This document shows positions 13,592 through 14,345 of a stretch of 14,345 nt of DNA, one piece after another; the stretch's first letter is position 1, and the number at the start of each line of letters is the position of its first letter. The notes under the pieces were generated by a model. It saw only the letters and a list, made by a program, of their open reading frames with translations, had not been told where the DNA came from and made no database searches. A program made the translations under genes and the position numbers. This DNA is from Crocinitomicaceae bacterium (GTDB taxonomy: Bacteria > Bacteroidota > Bacteroidia > Flavobacteriales_D > Crocinitomicaceae): positions 1-14,345 of the forward strand of contig DQTF01000070.1 in NCBI GenBank assembly GCA_015662935.1. Direction: 5' to 3'.

Positions 13592-14345
13592 ACTGTTTGT
13601 TGTTTTTTTGCTTCTCACTTTTAGTGTTAAGGGTCAATCTACGAGTGAGAAATTAAAGCGAGAACAAGCTCGTCTGGAAAGAAAAATTTCAGATACAAAA
13701 TCATTACTCAATAAATCCAAAATGAATACTCAAACCTCATTAAATGAATTGAAGGTGATTGAGAATCAGATTTCTTACCGTGAAAATTTATTAAAGAATT
13801 ACGACAATCAAATTCGAGGTGCAGAGTTATCGATAGAGAGTAAATCTCAACAAATTGCAAATTTGTATGAAAAGATAGAGAAGTTGAAGGAGCAATATAA
13901 AAAACTGCTTTTGTATTCTTACAAGCATAGAAGTAAATACAACAAAATGATGTATGTTTTTTCTGCAGATAATTACAACGAAGCGCTAAAAAGGAAGAAA
14001 TACTTAGAACGTATTTCAGAAATTCAGCAAAAACAGTTTTTAGTGATTCAGCAAAATCAAGCGCTGATTAAAACTGAAATTAGTCAAATTGAGGTTGAAA
14101 AAGAGCACAAAAAAATAGTGATTTCAGAGAAGGTTAAAGAAAAGCATGCCATTCTCCAAGATAAAAAAGCGCAAGAAGTTGTTTACGAGAAATTTAAAGC
14201 ACAAGAAGGAGAATTGCTCGCCAAGCTAAAGAAGGATGAAGCAAAAAAGCTTGTTCTCAGAAATAAAATTAGTGCTGCCATTCGAAAAGAAATTGCTGCT
14301 GCTGAAGCGAGAAGAAAAAAGGCTGAGGCTGCAAGAAAGAAAAAC
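13575..14345 (+). CDS. EnvC-like murein hydrolase activator / M23-family protein, N-terminal part (cut by window edge)
   Basis: The first 257 codons of a longer gene, open to the last base of the window. The N terminus is a Sec signal peptide (MRNVSKLFVVFLLLTFSVKG) without a lipobox cysteine. It is followed by two long coiled-coil stretches, about residues 24-110 and 130-257, very rich in Lys, Glu and Gln, separated by a short block (YSYKHRSKYNKMMYVFSADN) seen in EnvC-like proteins. EnvC proteins end in a degenerate LytM/M23 domain that activates amidases splitting septal peptidoglycan, and they are recruited by FtsEX through the coiled coil. That C-terminal domain lies outside the window, so whether it is catalytic (HxxxD and HxH present) cannot be seen. 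The ATG lies inside the DUF4292 gene (17-base overlap), and translation is probably coupled. The gene is absent as a long ORF only because the sequence ends before a stop. Confidence 0.85.
   Translation, partial: MRNVSKLFVVFLLLTFSVKGQSTSEKLKREQARLERKISDTKSLLNKSKMNTQTSLNELKVIENQISYRENLLKNYDNQIRGAELSIESKSQQIANLYEKIEKLKEQYKKLLLYSYKHRSKYNKMMYVFSADNYNEALKRKKYLERISEIQQKQFLVIQQNQALIKTEISQIEVEKEHKKIVISEKVKEKHAILQDKKAQEVVYEKFKAQEGELLAKLKKDEAKKLVLRNKISAAIRKEIAAAEARRKKAEAARKKN

Noticed and set aside
1..14345. CRISPR array, tRNA, rRNA, riboswitch, insertion sequence or prophage
   Set aside because: No regularly spaced repeats, cloverleaf with CCA-adjacent arms, rRNA blocks, transposase or integrase sequence, or terminal inverted repeats were seen on either strand.

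Overview
The window looks like ordinary chromosomal sequence of a Bacteroidota bacterium, most likely of the order Flavobacteriales. The DNA is AT-rich and start sites mostly lack Shine-Dalgarno sequences. There are candidate promoter -7 boxes of the Bacteroidota type (TAnnTTTG). The gene content is typical of the phylum: a LysRS with a C-terminal extension, a HemJ-type protoporphyrinogen oxidase, a DUF4292 (LolB-like) lipoprotein and an EnvC-like protein. I see no phage, insertion sequence, CRISPR array, tRNA or rRNA. Assignment to a family or genus would be a guess.

Layout. (1) Bases 2-1742 are a forward transcription unit: the 3' end of rpoN (sigma-54), a degenerate PAP2-like membrane protein coupled to it through TAATG, and an M48 metallopeptidase lipoprotein, closed by a hairpin terminator. 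(2) A solitary LacI-family regulator (1815-2807) converges on lysS (2879-4588, minus) across a perfect hairpin that can serve both strands. (3) A 224-base gap (4589-4812) holds the lysS promoter candidate and two sets of short direct repeats. (4) hemJ (4813-5346) overlaps tail to tail with a large AT-rich polytopic membrane protein resembling a GT-C glycosyltransferase (5343-7100, minus). (5) From 7226 to the right edge every gene is on the plus strand: enoyl-CoA hydratase, a Wzx-like flippase read from TTG, dut, a sugar nucleotidyltransferase, a TPR lipoprotein, a DUF4292 lipoprotein and the beginning of an EnvC-like coiled-coil protein cut by the window end.

How the genes fit together. Apart from lysS, hemJ, dut, the LacI regulator and the crotonase, most products act in or on the cell envelope: lipid-phosphatase-like protein, envelope protease, glycosyltransferase-like protein, polysaccharide flippase, NDP-sugar synthesis, lipoproteins and peptidoglycan hydrolase activation. 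The last four genes overlap by 8, 11 and 17 bases, so they are probably translated from one message. This overlapping nucleotidyltransferase-TPR-LolB-like-EnvC block is the most interesting functional grouping here. It looks like a conserved housekeeping cluster of poorly defined function rather than a novel defence or mobile system.
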